21,753 bases of DNA from NCBI GenBank assembly GCA_000787465.1, contig JSYX01000480.1:1-21753 (forward strand). The letters run 5' to 3'. The DNA comes from Thermomucor indicae-seudaticae (taxonomy: Eukaryota; Mucoromycota; Mucoromycetes; Mucorales; Lichtheimiaceae). Positions within the stretch are counted from its first letter, which is position 1; the number at the start of each line of letters is the position of its first letter. The notes under the pieces are model-generated. The model was not told where the DNA came from. It searched no databases and saw nothing but the letters and a program-made list of their open reading frames with translations. This document shows positions 1-10,022 of the stretch, piece by piece. The position numbers and the translations under genes are program-made.

Positions 1-890
1 CCTCTTCAAGCTGTGCTTCATTTAGCCATAATTTGGTATTGCTCGATGTCAGACACGACACGACCATGTCTTTTTGAATCCCGCTCTGCTAGATTCCGTG
101 AAATAGCTAAATGCAAAAAACCCTTCCCGCTACAGAACATAGAGTGGTTGGTATTGTCTCAGTTTACTATGCTTGTTGTACCTCTCATTGGTAACATTGA
201 GGGAACTCCGTTATGTAACCAGGAAGACGTTTTCCACTATATAAACAAGAGCACATCCAATCCCAATAAAACAATCTTTATTCAGTCTCGCTGACATCTA
301 GTCTACCTTTCTATTGCTCTATTATTGTGCTCTGTCTCAAAGAAGTTCGCTGCCTTTCCATAGAATGCTGCCAGAAAGTGGTTTTGGTTGAAACGAAAGA
401 GCTCTTCTAGTCACACTGAAGCACTCATAGCCGGTCTTTTGAACCAACAGTGCTTCGCATGGCCAAGACTGGCTGAGGTCATTACCGACGTCGGAAAGCA
501 GAGCACAAACTTGTCACGCTTAACAAGGTATCGCAGCCCCTGTTAAGAAGGATGAGAGGAAAAAAAGAAGAGGAAAAGGGTGTGTGGACTTCGACGGGCA
601 TCAGGTACATCTGTGACGCCAATGGCATTTGATGCAGAAGCGTTGGGTTTTTCAGTGGCTGTATAGTCAAATTGCTGTAGGCGCAAAAGAAATCTCTTCT
701 GGACCGCAAATCTTTAGGAAACATCGAGCACATTACTGATTCATCATGCACACTGATTTATTATGCACAAACTAAGCAAATAGGCAATAGAAATAAGCTT
801 GACAAAACTAGGTAAATCATACAAACACAAATTGGGAAATATTGGTAAATGAGTTGAATCAGGAGAGGGTCTGGCAAGAGCTTTTCTTTC
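1..890. other. Non-coding left flank, no gene recognised
   Basis: I see no protein I recognise, no tRNA or rRNA, and no convincing splice chain on either strand. The right end must hold the 3' UTR of the membrane-protein gene that stops at 891. Open frames here (one of 93 codons on the plus strand, one of 89 codons on the minus strand) have no family resemblance and skewed composition, so I treat them as chance. A gene lying mostly to the left of the window could still have an untranslated end here. Confidence 0.5.
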
Positions 891-2420
891 TTATTCAATG
901 GTCCACATGTCGTCTTTCGCTCCTGCACCGCCGGCAGCGCTGGAATGCTGTTGTTCAGTGGTCTCTAAAAGAGTTTTGGTGTTGTCGTTTCGAGGCTTCA
1001 TCCCCATAATATCAAATTCGTCGGAGCTCTGATCAATAGGCAAGCTGTGGATGTTCTTGGTCCCGTCTGTGCGACTAGCATAAACAAACACGCCCTTTTT
1101 GAGGTTCATGAAGCACTGGATAGCCGCGGCCAATGTGAGGATGATGAGCACGATTGTGACAACGACGGTGAAGGTGAGAAATTTTCGGGTAAACTGATAC
1201 GGGTCGGCATCCAGTGGTCGTGGAAGTGCGATCCGTACAAGTCGGTAAATGAGATAGACGATAGCCAAGACGCCTGCGATAATAAAAGTCCCCATCAAGT
1301 ATATGCTCTCGCGATAGACTGCAAATATTGCTAGACTGAGACCGATGGCGCCGAGGACGAAAACCAGAACGGTCTCTGAAAGTGTTTCATCGTATTGTAG
1401 TTTTTGAGATGGAATTAATTGAGCTGCAAACGAAAATACAAAGAAGAAGTCCAATTTCAAGAGCGTCAGAAGCGTACTGGTCATAATTAGCGCATTACGT
1501 ACGCTAAAAGGGGATGTTAATGATGATTGATTAGGTCTCTGTTGCAAGAAGTCTTACCGTATGTCAGCAGAAAAGCTGCGATAGTTGTCCCATGCGAACT
1601 CCTTTCGTAGTCTCCAAGCGAAGTACAAAATAACAAGAAAAAAGCTTGGAATAAGAGCAATAATGGCGTATTCAAGGGGACGCATTCTGTGTTCATAATA
1701 CAGAGTGGCTTCCGCTTGACCTTCCGGGGTATGAGGCCAACGAGGATCCACTGGTGCCCAAAGCAACTCTGAACCACTGAAAGCCACGCATCATGTTTAT
1801 CTTCTGAATTTATCATCCGTGGACATATACGGCTTACCATCCGACTTGCTCAAGGATCATGTGCTGCTGAAGTTGGATGCCGCCATAACTACATTTCCCC
1901 CGTAAGAAGTCAACATTATCCTGGAAAATCCTAAAAGAGGCTTACACTATATGCAACGACTAATTGTAAGCCATTAACCATGATACAGAGACCAAGTCAA
2001 CTTACCAACAACGAGCAGACCAAAGGCAATCAATGAAAATAGTTGGGCTGATGTAAAGTCAGACAAACTGGTCTCTGATCTGCGCAATTGTTTCTTTTCC
2101 GGTACCTGTATTTCTTTGATATAGCGCATCAATGCAAAGAATCACTTGAAAAACCTGGGAAACGATAAACAGAGCATGATAGATCAGATCCGATTCACTG
2201 ACACCTGTATGGGCCCGGTTTAATTCCAGAAATCAAATCCATTCGCTTAAATAATACCTTCGCCATTGTTGTCCATTTGACAATTGCTAACAAGATCCAA
2301 ATGGTTCATGACTACGAATCCCTCGAGGAAGCAGATCAAGACTGCTTCCAAGGAGATCAAGGCGAGCGTGGCTGTGGCCTCCTTTGTTTTGAAGAGCGGG
2401 TTGCTTCTTGACCAAAACAT
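891..2420 (-). CDS. Polytopic membrane protein, UPF0658 Golgi apparatus type
   Basis: Predicted 392 aa. Exons, in transcript order: 2420-2258, 2204-2106, 2047-2006, 1959-1946, 1866-1838, 1776-1558, 1503-891 (1179 nt, in frame). About eight hydrophobic helices are visible: one in exon 1, one in exon 2 (around [13 protein letters not shown]), one across exons 3-4, one in exon 6 ([19 protein letters not shown]) and four in exon 7. The stretches NYRSFSADI and [11 protein letters not shown] resemble, from memory, the fungal UPF0658 family placed in the Golgi membrane; its molecular role is unknown. The start is the ATG at 2420, directly after a CT-rich leader; the open frame extends further upstream only through a TTG. 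Exon 4 is only 14 nt, and the exon 4/5 junction (79-nt intron, acceptor TTCAG) is the least certain splice. The C-terminal tail is polar and probably cytosolic. The family name rests on recall, not on a search. Confidence 0.72.
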
Positions 2421-3571
2421 ATTGTAAAGGCAAAAAGAGAGCAAAGAAGAAGAAGAAGAGAAAGCAAGTTACGGTTTGTCAAGATAAAAAGGTGTAACTA
2501 ACTGCGCCGCAAGATGCCCAAAGTGGCAGTACGGATTTGCTGGCGTAAGAAAAGGCAAAGCCCTGCGCCACGACTCAATTGCTTTTATTGGCCTAAGCTC
2601 AAGGAACCTTCTGAGAATGGCAATCCATGTCGATCACGAAATGCTAATGCCGTGTCGCACAATGGGGTGTCCTACGGTATTAGTTAGCGTTTACAACCAA
2701 ACTCTTTATGTGCAAAGGGAAAGGTTAGAGATACTCATGATCCGGTTAAATGTAAGGATGAGTAGCGCTGAAAGCCATTGTGTATCATCACACAGCCCTG
2801 ATGAATAACAAGCTTGCGACGTTACACTGCGCAATAGCTTCGTCCGTCTCACACGTAAAAAATACTGTATAGAATTGAATTCTGCATTATACTGTCTTAG
2901 ATTGATGATGTTTCAAGAGAAGGAGTCAATTTCTTAAAGTACCATATACCATTCGTCTCGAAACGCGCTGCATAAAGCTTTCCTCTGAAAGTGAGGTGGG
3001 GCGGGAATCAAAGTTCGCTTGTCCGACATAACCAGAGTGGGCCATAAGTAAAGATCTGGTACCAGCTTGCAACCACGTTCTATGACAAGTTTTTAATGAA
3101 GCATCCTTTTACGGATGAAAATCCTTGTACTGGTTTTCTCCTTTAATTTGAAGCGTATAACAACAACCTTGGTGCCCGTGGCCAGTTGCCTTTGGCGCAG
3201 CTTCTCAACCTTAGTTTGCGCCCATCTAGCAAAAAGTATTGTGCATAGTGAAATGAATTTGCGCCGGTAGGACCATATTGACTCCTTCTGCGGAACGAAG
3301 TCGCCAGTTGTCGTACATCTGAGGCCTCGAATGCTGATGCTGTGAAGGTCTTCGCTTGTCTTGTCGCCTTGAATGACAGCATGCTGGATAAGACAAGGAC
3401 GTGACCTGAATGCTCCCTGGTTCTTTATCTGTTTTCAACTGCGCTCAACCTGTACTGCACCAAGCACTCTTCGAGATCAGGGTATAACATTTTTATTTTT
3501 GATCTAGATGTATTACATTTAGACTACATATAAAGCCGAGAAGGAAAAGTGGGTGGTGAGGAGGAAGGGAT
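2421..3571. other. 1.15-kb gap between membrane-protein gene and P450
   Basis: This holds the promoter and leader of the membrane-protein gene (left side; a GAA/CTT-repeat tract at about 2440-2462) and the 3' UTR of the P450 (right side). Minus-strand open frames of 70-90 codons at about 3140-3440 overlap in several frames, with no recognisable domain and no consistent splice signals. A small inverted repeat, CATCC-TTTTAC-GGATG, lies at about 3102-3117. I see no RNA gene. Confidence 0.45.
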
Positions 3572-5640
3572 CTACGTGGAGCGACGCTTCATGAGAACTT
3601 TGAAACTGTTTTTCTCCACTTGGGCAGTCAGGTACTGGACCGTTCTTTCAGCGTCCTTCAATTCTTGAGGGATTGGTTTCAAGTCGTAATGCTTCACCAA
3701 AGTAGCCAGCGCAATGCGCATTTCTTGTAAGGCAAAGTTTTTACCAATGCAGTTTCTTGACCTAACATTGAAATGAGGCCCGTGAATAATATGTCCTTCT
3801 GCTTCTTCTAACGCACTTACCCAGCACTGAAGGGATAAAAGGCGTCAATTTCAGGTGCGGGATCGGCATCTTCAAACCAGCGTTCAGGCATAAACTCTTG
3901 AGGATTCGTCCAATAGTCAGGGTCCATCTGAGCATGGTATATATTGCATGTTACGATTGTCTATATTGCCATGTCTTTAGTCTTTTCACGGATTCTGGCA
4001 GTTGTTGATAAACCACTTACTCCTCTGGGAACAACCAGACGACCGGCAAGGTTAGTATCTTGCTCAACGATACGGTCAATACCATCACGACCAATCCAGT
4101 CAATACGAAGGGCTTCATTGATGACGCCGTTCAAGTAAGGCAAGTGCTTGAGTTGCTCATGCTTAAAGATGCCATCTTCTCCGACGGGCAATGCATCGAT
4201 CTCCTCACGCAGCTTGGCGAGCTTATCTGGATGACGCAAGAGTTCAATGAGGGCAAATCCGCTCGTGTTACTGGTCGTCTCGGAGCCAGCAATGAGGAAA
4301 AGCACTGTTTCGCTGGCAATGGCTTCAGCCGTGAGACGGTCTTCATGTTCATGAGCGTGCTGAGTATCAATCAAGATCTGAAGAATGTCATCGCGTCGTG
4401 CAGCCTCGCCACCTCTTATACGCTCAATGATAATTTTTTCCATGAACTGGTGTTACCATTAATAATCATCTCTTCAAATAAGAGAACTTTAGTAATAGCG
4501 TACCTTGTTCAATTGGAGTCGTGGCTTTGACAAACGTTTTCCACGGAGTTTAATCAGTAGTGGTCCAAGTAAAGGATCATTGATAAGCTAATGATGCGAA
4601 AGAAAAATGTAGTTGAGCAAAAGAAAAGAGCCTACATAAATATATATCGAGATACTCACATACTGTGCAACCTTCATACCACTCGTAATTGTACGTGGTA
4701 CGAAATGATCATTATTTTCAATCATATTAAAGGTCTGCCCGAACGCGGTTTCGCCAATGATATCCAAAGCCAGGCACTGGAAGAGCACCCACATATCGAC
4801 TACTCCATAGCCATCCGCATCCCGTGTCTTGGCAATCTCTTGATCAATTCGCTTCAAAAACGATTGTGTGACCGAATGCATAAACGTCTCGAGCGAGTTG
4901 AGATACTTGACCGAAAACGCAGGTGAAATAACCCGTCTCTAAAATTTCATTAGTTAACACCATGCATTGTACAAGTAAGATGCCCCACTTACACGTTGTT
5001 TGTGGAACACTTTATCGCGAGTGTTGAACATGGTTTGTTCGTGTGATTCTGTCGGTCGGAAAGAAAAACTTTGTGAGGATATTATGTTGCCAGCTTAGTG
5101 TTAGTGTTACCTACGCTTCAAGAGATCGTAGTTTGGGGCCTTTCTGAAATCCTCCTTGACAAGCACTTGCTTGAGCATGTCCTTGTCCGCAATCATGATG
5201 CTGTTTGGGCCCAGACGGACAACTTTGCCGTATTTCTCGTGGTACTCATAAAGCTTCTTCCATCTTTTTTCAGCGGCACAATTTAGTCGTTGCATGGTTA
5301 AGCGGACTTTTTCTTTTGCTGCTATACCTACCCTGTACCGAGTGGTTTGTCGAGACTCGCTTTGCGGATACGAAAGAACTTTGCAAAGAATGGCCCCGGT
5401 ATGGAGCTCAGAGGACCGAAATAGGCGTCGTAAAGTTTCTATCGAGAGAAAATGTATGTAAGAAGAGGAACGTTGAGCAATTTTCGGATGGAGGTTCTGC
5501 CGTACCGTTGCTGCGAGATAAGTTGCTGCCGATATGGCGACCACTTTTCCAATTTTGCCGACTTGTTCTCTATCGGAGATCACCTCCAGCACACGGTTTG
5601 TCGATGACTCAAAGGTTTTAGCAAGATTCGATAGATCCAT
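3572..5640 (-). CDS. Cytochrome P450 monooxygenase, complete, membrane-anchored
   Basis: Predicted 521 aa, nine exons: 5640-5506, 5438-5332, 5263-5115, 5048-4993, 4938-4660, 4587-4504, 4446-4021, 3960-3821, 3761-3572 (1566 nt, in frame). All family marks are present: a short N-terminal hydrophobic anchor with proline hinge IPGPFF (about 58-63), the I-helix oxygen motif AGSETT (323-328), the K-helix ExxR (EALR, 381-384), PERW in the PERF region, and the heme loop FSAGSRNCIG (456-465) with Cys463 as the axial heme ligand. It should sit on the ER membrane facing the cytosol and need a P450 reductase. No key residue is missing and no frame is broken, so it looks functional. Substrate and CYP family cannot be read from the sequence. 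A TATA box lies 62 bp upstream. No neighbouring gene suggests a biosynthetic cluster. Confidence 0.93.
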
Positions 5641-6466
5641 TCGTAATGCGAAGAAAAGAAGGATGTTGGTGGCGGTGGTACTAGTGCTTGGCCCAGGGAA
5701 GTTTTATACACAGGACGTTTTAGACGGAGATCTGGGACGGAAAAACTTCAGGCTAAACTGCGACTGGAAACCGTCGCTTGGATCGACTCTGGAAGGATTC
5801 CGCTGGTCTGGCCAGCAGCTTCCGAGATGTCATTTGTCATACGTAACGTATAAACGTTTTACCTCGCCACCTTTACTGGCTGAGCTTATATCATTCGTAA
5901 TTCACCTTTTTTGGGTCCCGGCACATTGGAAGATCCGACAGACTGGAACTGTACCGCAGGTGGTTCTGCAAATCTCTGTACGTACATCGACAATCGTGTA
6001 CAGACATTATGTACCATTTTGCACAAGGATATTCGTAGTTCATCTTATATGTAGTAATACGTGCATGATCGGCTATGTTGCATCGTTGCAATGTCTGCAC
6101 GTTATAACATTATGCGACACCCAAAGAAAAGGAAGTAGAAAGTACATCAGCACCATACAAAACGTCCCTTCGTAAAAGCAAATAAAGAGCGCGATCTACG
6201 TATCAACGCAATGATACGTTCCTAGCCAATGGCCTCTAAAGACGGTAACCAATACAGCGCACAGACACCGACGGCTCAGGGCAAATCAAAACGCCGACGG
6301 AAAAACTTGCGGCACCACAACTTTTGCTGTTAGTCATAAAGTATCTTCGAGTCTAGTCATACCACATCACAGAAAATATCACGGAGCCTCATATTCCAAG
6401 TTATTACCACAATACAGAAAGAAGCGCGAAAAGTTACAGGTGTGGGTAATTGATACATCCATTTTG
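5641..6466. other. P450 upstream region and 3' flank of the orphan gene
   Basis: Apart from the P450 TATA box I see a CCAAT motif on the plus strand at about 6225 (AGCCAATGG) and several GTAC-containing short palindromes near 5980-6020. The 213-codon plus-strand frame that covers part of this region runs antisense into P450 exon 1 and shows no domain, so I do not call it a gene. Confidence 0.45.
5702..5708 (-). promoter_or_regulatory. TATA box of the P450 gene
   Basis: TATAAAA on the minus strand, 62 bp upstream of the P450 ATG. The spacing fits a core promoter with a short leader. It is placed by position and motif only. Confidence 0.5.
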
Positions 6467-6906
6467 TTATTGAGCCAACAAGAGCTCCTTCACAGCTTTT
6501 AATGCTTTGATTTCTCCTTCAACATGTTGTTCTGACTTCTCGTCTGTGCTATCCACGGTCTTCTTTGCTGAATCCTCTTCCGCCTTTTCTTCGAAAGTCT
6601 TTGCTGCCTCCATAGCATTGTAGACCTCCTTCTTGGTGCTGTATACTTTGGAATAATGCACCATTTGCTATTGTGTGCGTCCTTTGCTTCGTAGGATTTT
6701 TACCTTGCTCCCAACGCATTCTTCCACCATTCAGCAGCACCCGACGCAGCAGCCAACAGACCAATGTGCACTTGCACGACTTGAGTGTAGACCGACGTTG
6801 GCAATTCTTCTCCTTCTGGGGATGTCTGGTGATGTTGGGCGAGCACTTCTGTGCAACGCCGAATGACGCTTTCAGCTGTAGCTTTAAAGTCATCAAAGAC
6901 TGTCAT
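6467..6906 (-). CDS. Small orphan protein, helical with acidic tail
   Basis: Predicted 124 aa from two exons, 6906-6704 and 6638-6467 (375 nt, in frame), joined by a 65-nt intron with donor GTAAAA and acceptor TATACAG. I do not recognise the family. The N-terminal two thirds reads as amphipathic helices with an alanine-rich centre (GLLAAASGAAEWW at about 50-62); the C-terminal third is highly charged (runs of E, K, D) and ends in KELLLAQ. There is no signal peptide and no clear membrane span. The ATG at 6906 begins MTVFDDFK. The open frame continues upstream, but that stretch has lower-quality sequence and is probably leader. It lies tandem to and downstream of the uS2m gene, with its promoter in the 258 bp between them. 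Codon use looks coding. The intron could be slightly different, but this is the only join found that keeps the charged frame. Confidence 0.6.
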
Positions 6907-7164
6907 TGTGGATACTGACTTAGAATGAACTGCACTACTTCGTTGGAGACCTCCTTTAATAAGAAAGCATGCCTTACTCCATATTTCAGTCAGGCAGACG
7001 GCCTCTGTATAGAAGCAATGCAGCACTGACACACTCTGCAGGTGCTTTATGTTTTTGCCAGAACATAAAACGATGTTTTCGTTTCGTACTATACAAAATA
7101 TCTACTTTTACACTCGGTTGTTGCATGATCTCTAATAGAAAAATGAGGTGGGGTGGAAGGGGGT

Positions 7165-8215
7165 TTATTGGTGTAGTTGTGCAAAAGTGGCAGTCTGTTG
7201 GAGTCGTCTAAAGAGGCTGGCTTTCTCCTTGCTCCGTCGATCCAGGATCTGTTTCCTCTGGTGCAAGCCATCCTGCGCGGCCATCGAGATCACCTTGGCA
7301 ATCAGCTCGACGCCGCGGATGGCATCATCGTTGGCCGGGATCGGGTACGTGACCTGGCGCGGATCATAGTCTGTATCGGTGATGGCAATGGTCGGGATCA
7401 AGTTGAGTTGTGCTTCGGCGATCGCGATTCTGTTCTCGAGCGGGTTGAGCAGCACCATGAGGTCCGGCTTGAAGATCTTTGGTGCACGGCCAGGGTTTTC
7501 AGGGTCGGGCGGAGCGTGTCGTCCAAGGACTTGCTGGGCGTTCGTCAAGGTACCCGGGATCCATTTACCTGAAACGTGGTAACCCTCGCAACGGCGAGCG
7601 GCTTCGACGGTCAGGTCCTGGAAGCCGGGGCGGGTGCCGACAAAGAGAATGGATCCGCCGCGGTAGGCGACTTCACGAGCTACATTGCATGCGCGTCGGA
7701 GGTGGACGAGGGTGTGCTCGAGATTGATAATGCTGATGCCTTGGCGAGTACCGAAAATGTAGGGGAGGGTGGCGGGTTCCCAGAGACTGGTCGAGTGACC
7801 CAAATGCAGACCTGCCGCTAAGAGTCGACCAATGTCCAAGTTGTAGGGCGTGGTTGGTTCGGCTGATTTGGCTAATGAGCGCCAAATGGGCTCTTTGACT
7901 TGCTCTGCAGGTGGTACTATAATGGAGCGAGTCAATCGGCTTTTTTTTGTCCTCCCACTCTATATACTCTTGACAAAAGACGTTACCAAGACTCTCGAGC
8001 GTAGGCTTGCTGTTGTTGCTTGCTTTAGGTTCCTCAGCATTGGTTTCCTGTTTTAAAAGTTTAGCTGCTGAAAATGACCGCACGCTTACTGTAAAAGACA
8101 GAATGTCAGTATGCGACTCCCGTCGAGAATTAACAATACGACATTGCATACGGGTTCGACTATGAAGCAAGGCCTGTCTTGGGCCGCATGTCCGGAAAAG
8201 AGCTTTTGAAGCCAT
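7165..8215 (-). CDS. MRP4: Mitochondrial small-subunit ribosomal protein uS2m
   Basis: Predicted 326 aa from two exons, 8215-7987 and 7916-7165 (981 nt, in frame), with a 70-nt phase-1 intron. Residues from about 95 onward are a typical S2 ribosomal protein: AGLHLGHSTSLW, IFGTRQGISIINLEHT, GGSILFVGTRPGFQ and the late NPLENRIAIAEA and PTIAITDTD blocks. The first 60 or so residues are rich in R, S and A with few acids (MASKALFRTCGPRQALLHSR), as expected for a mitochondrial targeting peptide, so the product should act in the mitoribosome. Start: ATG at 8215; the frame extends five codons upstream only through a TTG. The symbol follows the yeast orthologue. It is divergent from eL15, with a transposase relic in the shared upstream region. 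Confidence 0.92.
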
Positions 8216-8330
8216 GATCTCCTCTCCCAAAAACCCTGTAATTGACGTTTTTCAAACTTTCCACTGCCCCAGGCCCGTAGCGCTTGACTGCGATTTTTCA
8301 ACAGCGACAGCCACAGCTCTCTCCGTTGGC

Positions 8331-8700
8331 TCAAGCGAGCGAGTTACTGGTGGTCGACTGCTCTACTTTAATCCGGGCCTGGCAGTCTGATCTCGTCACC
8401 TTATTCACTGAATCACAGATTCTATCTGTAAGCCGATCATCCGCTTTCAGTGCGTTTTTCCTAACATCCGCTTCTACTTTTGACCGGAACTCTTCAATGG
8501 GGTCCAGAAACGGAGAATAAGGACGTAAGTACAGACCCTCTGCTCTCAATCAGGTTGCAAACTGCTGTTGGGGTATGTATCGGAGCATTGCTCATCACAA
8601 TATAATGACCCTTCATGCTGTTTTTATCCAACACATCCATTACATTCGAAGACGTTTTTTCGCTTTTTATATATCATTTGAGTCTGTGAAAGGCAACATG
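8331..8700 (-). pseudogene. Tc1/mariner-like DDE transposase relic
   Basis: Only the C-terminal half of a DDE_3-type transposase is legible. Reading the minus strand, about 8646-8550 gives NVMDVLDK ... HYIVMSNAPIH ... NLIESRG, and about 8549-8331 gives, in another frame, LYLRPYSPFLDPIEEF ... DDRLTDRICDSV. These match the usual transposase order: the second catalytic block (normally DNAPIH), then PPYSPxLNPIE. It is dead on several counts: the catalytic Asp of that block is Ser here, the frame breaks near 8545 by loss of a few bases, a TGA lies upstream at about 8685, and the N-terminal DNA-binding half is not visible. I could not find terminal inverted repeats. The divergent position between two ribosomal-protein genes suggests an old insertion into a promoter region. 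Confidence 0.82.
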
Positions 8701-9215
8701 CACATTTCAGCGCTTATGCGAGTACTATGATTGACAATGAATAGACGTTGCAATGCAAGTTTTCATAGATACCTTGATGTAATCGTAGATATTTCCTGCA
8801 AAGACGTAGCATATCTGAGTGATTTGAAGCGCCGGAGAAAAAGATTAACCGCCTTGGGGCGGTGTGGGTTGAGGTGAGAGCACCAGCGCCGGCCCAGTTA
8901 GGATTCCTTCTCTTTTCCGGTACTCTTTTCCAAGGTACGGTACATCAGTCTATCAAACAGCATGCGAGCGACGACAGACAGATGGATGTGGATGATGCGT
9001 GGATGGGGGGTGCTGTTTCCCGAAAAGCGCTTTCTTCATTTCGACCTGTTACATCATTTTCCAATGAGCAGTCAATTCGATGCGGTACGGAGCCCTGAAG
9101 CAGCGCATTGGGCCGGCAACACTCATTCACCTTGTTAAATTCATCCTCGTCTGTCGTCCATGCTTGTTCCTGAATTGAACGATACTAACTGCGATTGCTC
9201 TTTTTTTCTGACATG

Positions 9216-9224
9216 TAGGGTTTA
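9216..9224 (+). promoter_or_regulatory. Telo-box-like motif before eL15
   Basis: TAGGGTTTA lies eight bases upstream of the eL15 ATG. Telo boxes (AGGGTTT) are known in promoters of translation genes in plants, and related elements occur in fungal ribosomal-protein promoters. Being so close to the ATG, it could instead be leader or 5' UTR intron sequence. Confidence 0.35.
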
Positions 9225-9231
9225 ATTAGCC

Positions 9232-9920
9232 ATGGGTGGTAAGTTGTCGCCGTCTTTTAATCGTCTTCCCACAATTAGGTATGACTGAATAGTTACATGT
9301 TGAATTAATTAGCCTACAAGTATCTTGAGGAGCTCTACCGAAAGAAGCAATCGGACGTCCTCCGTTTCTTGCTCCGTGTGCGATGCTGGGAATACCGTCA
9401 GCTGAATGTGATCCACCGCGCCTCGCGCCCGTCGCGTCCTGACAAGGCCCGTCGTCTTGGCTACAAGGCCAAGCAAGGCTACGTGATCTACCGGATCCGC
9501 GTGCGCCGTGGTGGCCGCAAGCGACCTGTGCCCAAGGGTGCCACCTACGGTAAACCTGTGAACGAAGGTGTGAACCAGCTCAAGTACCAGCGCTCGTTGC
9601 GTTGCACGGCTGAGGAACGTGTCGGTCGCCGCTGCCCCAACCTGCGTGTCCTTAACTCGTACTGGGTGAACCAGGACGCCACCTACAAGTACTTTGAGGT
9701 CATCCTCGTCGACCCGAACCACAAGGCCATCCGTCGCGACCCCCGCATCAATTGGATCGTCAACCCCGTCCACAAGCGCCGCGAAGCCCGTGGTCTCACT
9801 TCGATCGGCAAGAAGAGCCGTGGCAAGGCCAAGGGCCACTTGTACAACAAGACCCGTGGTGCCGGTCGTCACTCCAACTGGAAGAGACGCGACAAGCTTT
9901 CTCTTCGCCGCTACCGTTAA
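9232..9920 (+). CDS. RPL15: 60S ribosomal protein eL15
   Basis: Predicted 204 aa, the usual eL15 length. Exon 1 is only seven coding bases (9232-9238, ATG GGT G). A 74-nt intron with donor GTAAGT and acceptor AATTAG follows, then exon 2 at 9313-9920. Joined, the protein opens [17 protein letters not shown], matching the highly conserved family N-terminus, and continues through [15 protein letters not shown] and [12 protein letters not shown] to the basic end DKLSLRRYR. It is a structural protein of the large cytosolic subunit. Codon use is strongly biased to C- and G-ending codons, unlike its neighbours, as expected for a very highly expressed gene; this bias also opens a long antisense frame. 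It is the only plus-strand gene in the window and is convergent with the WLM protease gene, with 102 bp between stop codons. Confidence 0.98.
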
Positions 9921-10022
9921 AATGCCTTGTTGTTTATTATTATTGTTGGGGTTCATTCAATAATACAGTGTGTTTTTAAAAAATCGACAGTTTTGGTATT
10001 ATTATCATTATTATTGTACAGG

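Larger units (their letters stand above)
8216..9231. other. Divergent upstream region shared by uS2m and eL15
   Basis: About 1 kb between two divergently transcribed ribosomal-protein genes. The left-central part (8331-8700) is taken up by a broken transposase described separately. The right part, 8850-9231, is probably the eL15 promoter and leader: a GC-rich block at about 8850-8900, a T-tract at 9201-9207, and TAGGGTTTA at 9216-9224 just before the ATG. I find no other gene or RNA here. Confidence 0.5.

Noticed and set aside
1921..1945. A 25-nt intron (GTAAGCC...TTCCAG) in the UPF0658-type gene
   Set aside because: It gives a frame-consistent join but is too short for spliceosomal splicing in fungi; the 79-nt version also keeps the frame.
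3102..3117. Short inverted repeat CATCC-TTTTAC-GGATG as a terminator or RNA hairpin
   Set aside because: A five-base stem is expected by chance in a gap of this size, and no flanking structure supports a function.
3140..3440. Overlapping minus-strand frames of 70-79 codons that could be a small gene
   Set aside because: Three frames are open at once, there is no conserved motif, and no splice chain links them to a larger protein.
4060..4530. Plus-strand open frame of 156 codons within the P450
   Set aside because: It is antisense to the P450 exon with the I-helix and K-helix motifs, which is certain.
5534..6175. Plus-strand open frame of 213 codons upstream of the P450
   Set aside because: It runs antisense into P450 exon 1, has no recognisable domain, and its composition is not gene-like.
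9309..9956. Minus-strand open frame of 215 codons over eL15
   Set aside because: It is the exact antisense of the eL15 coding exon; the strong C/G-ending codon bias removes stops on the other strand. It translates to Val/Leu/Thr-rich sequence without domain.
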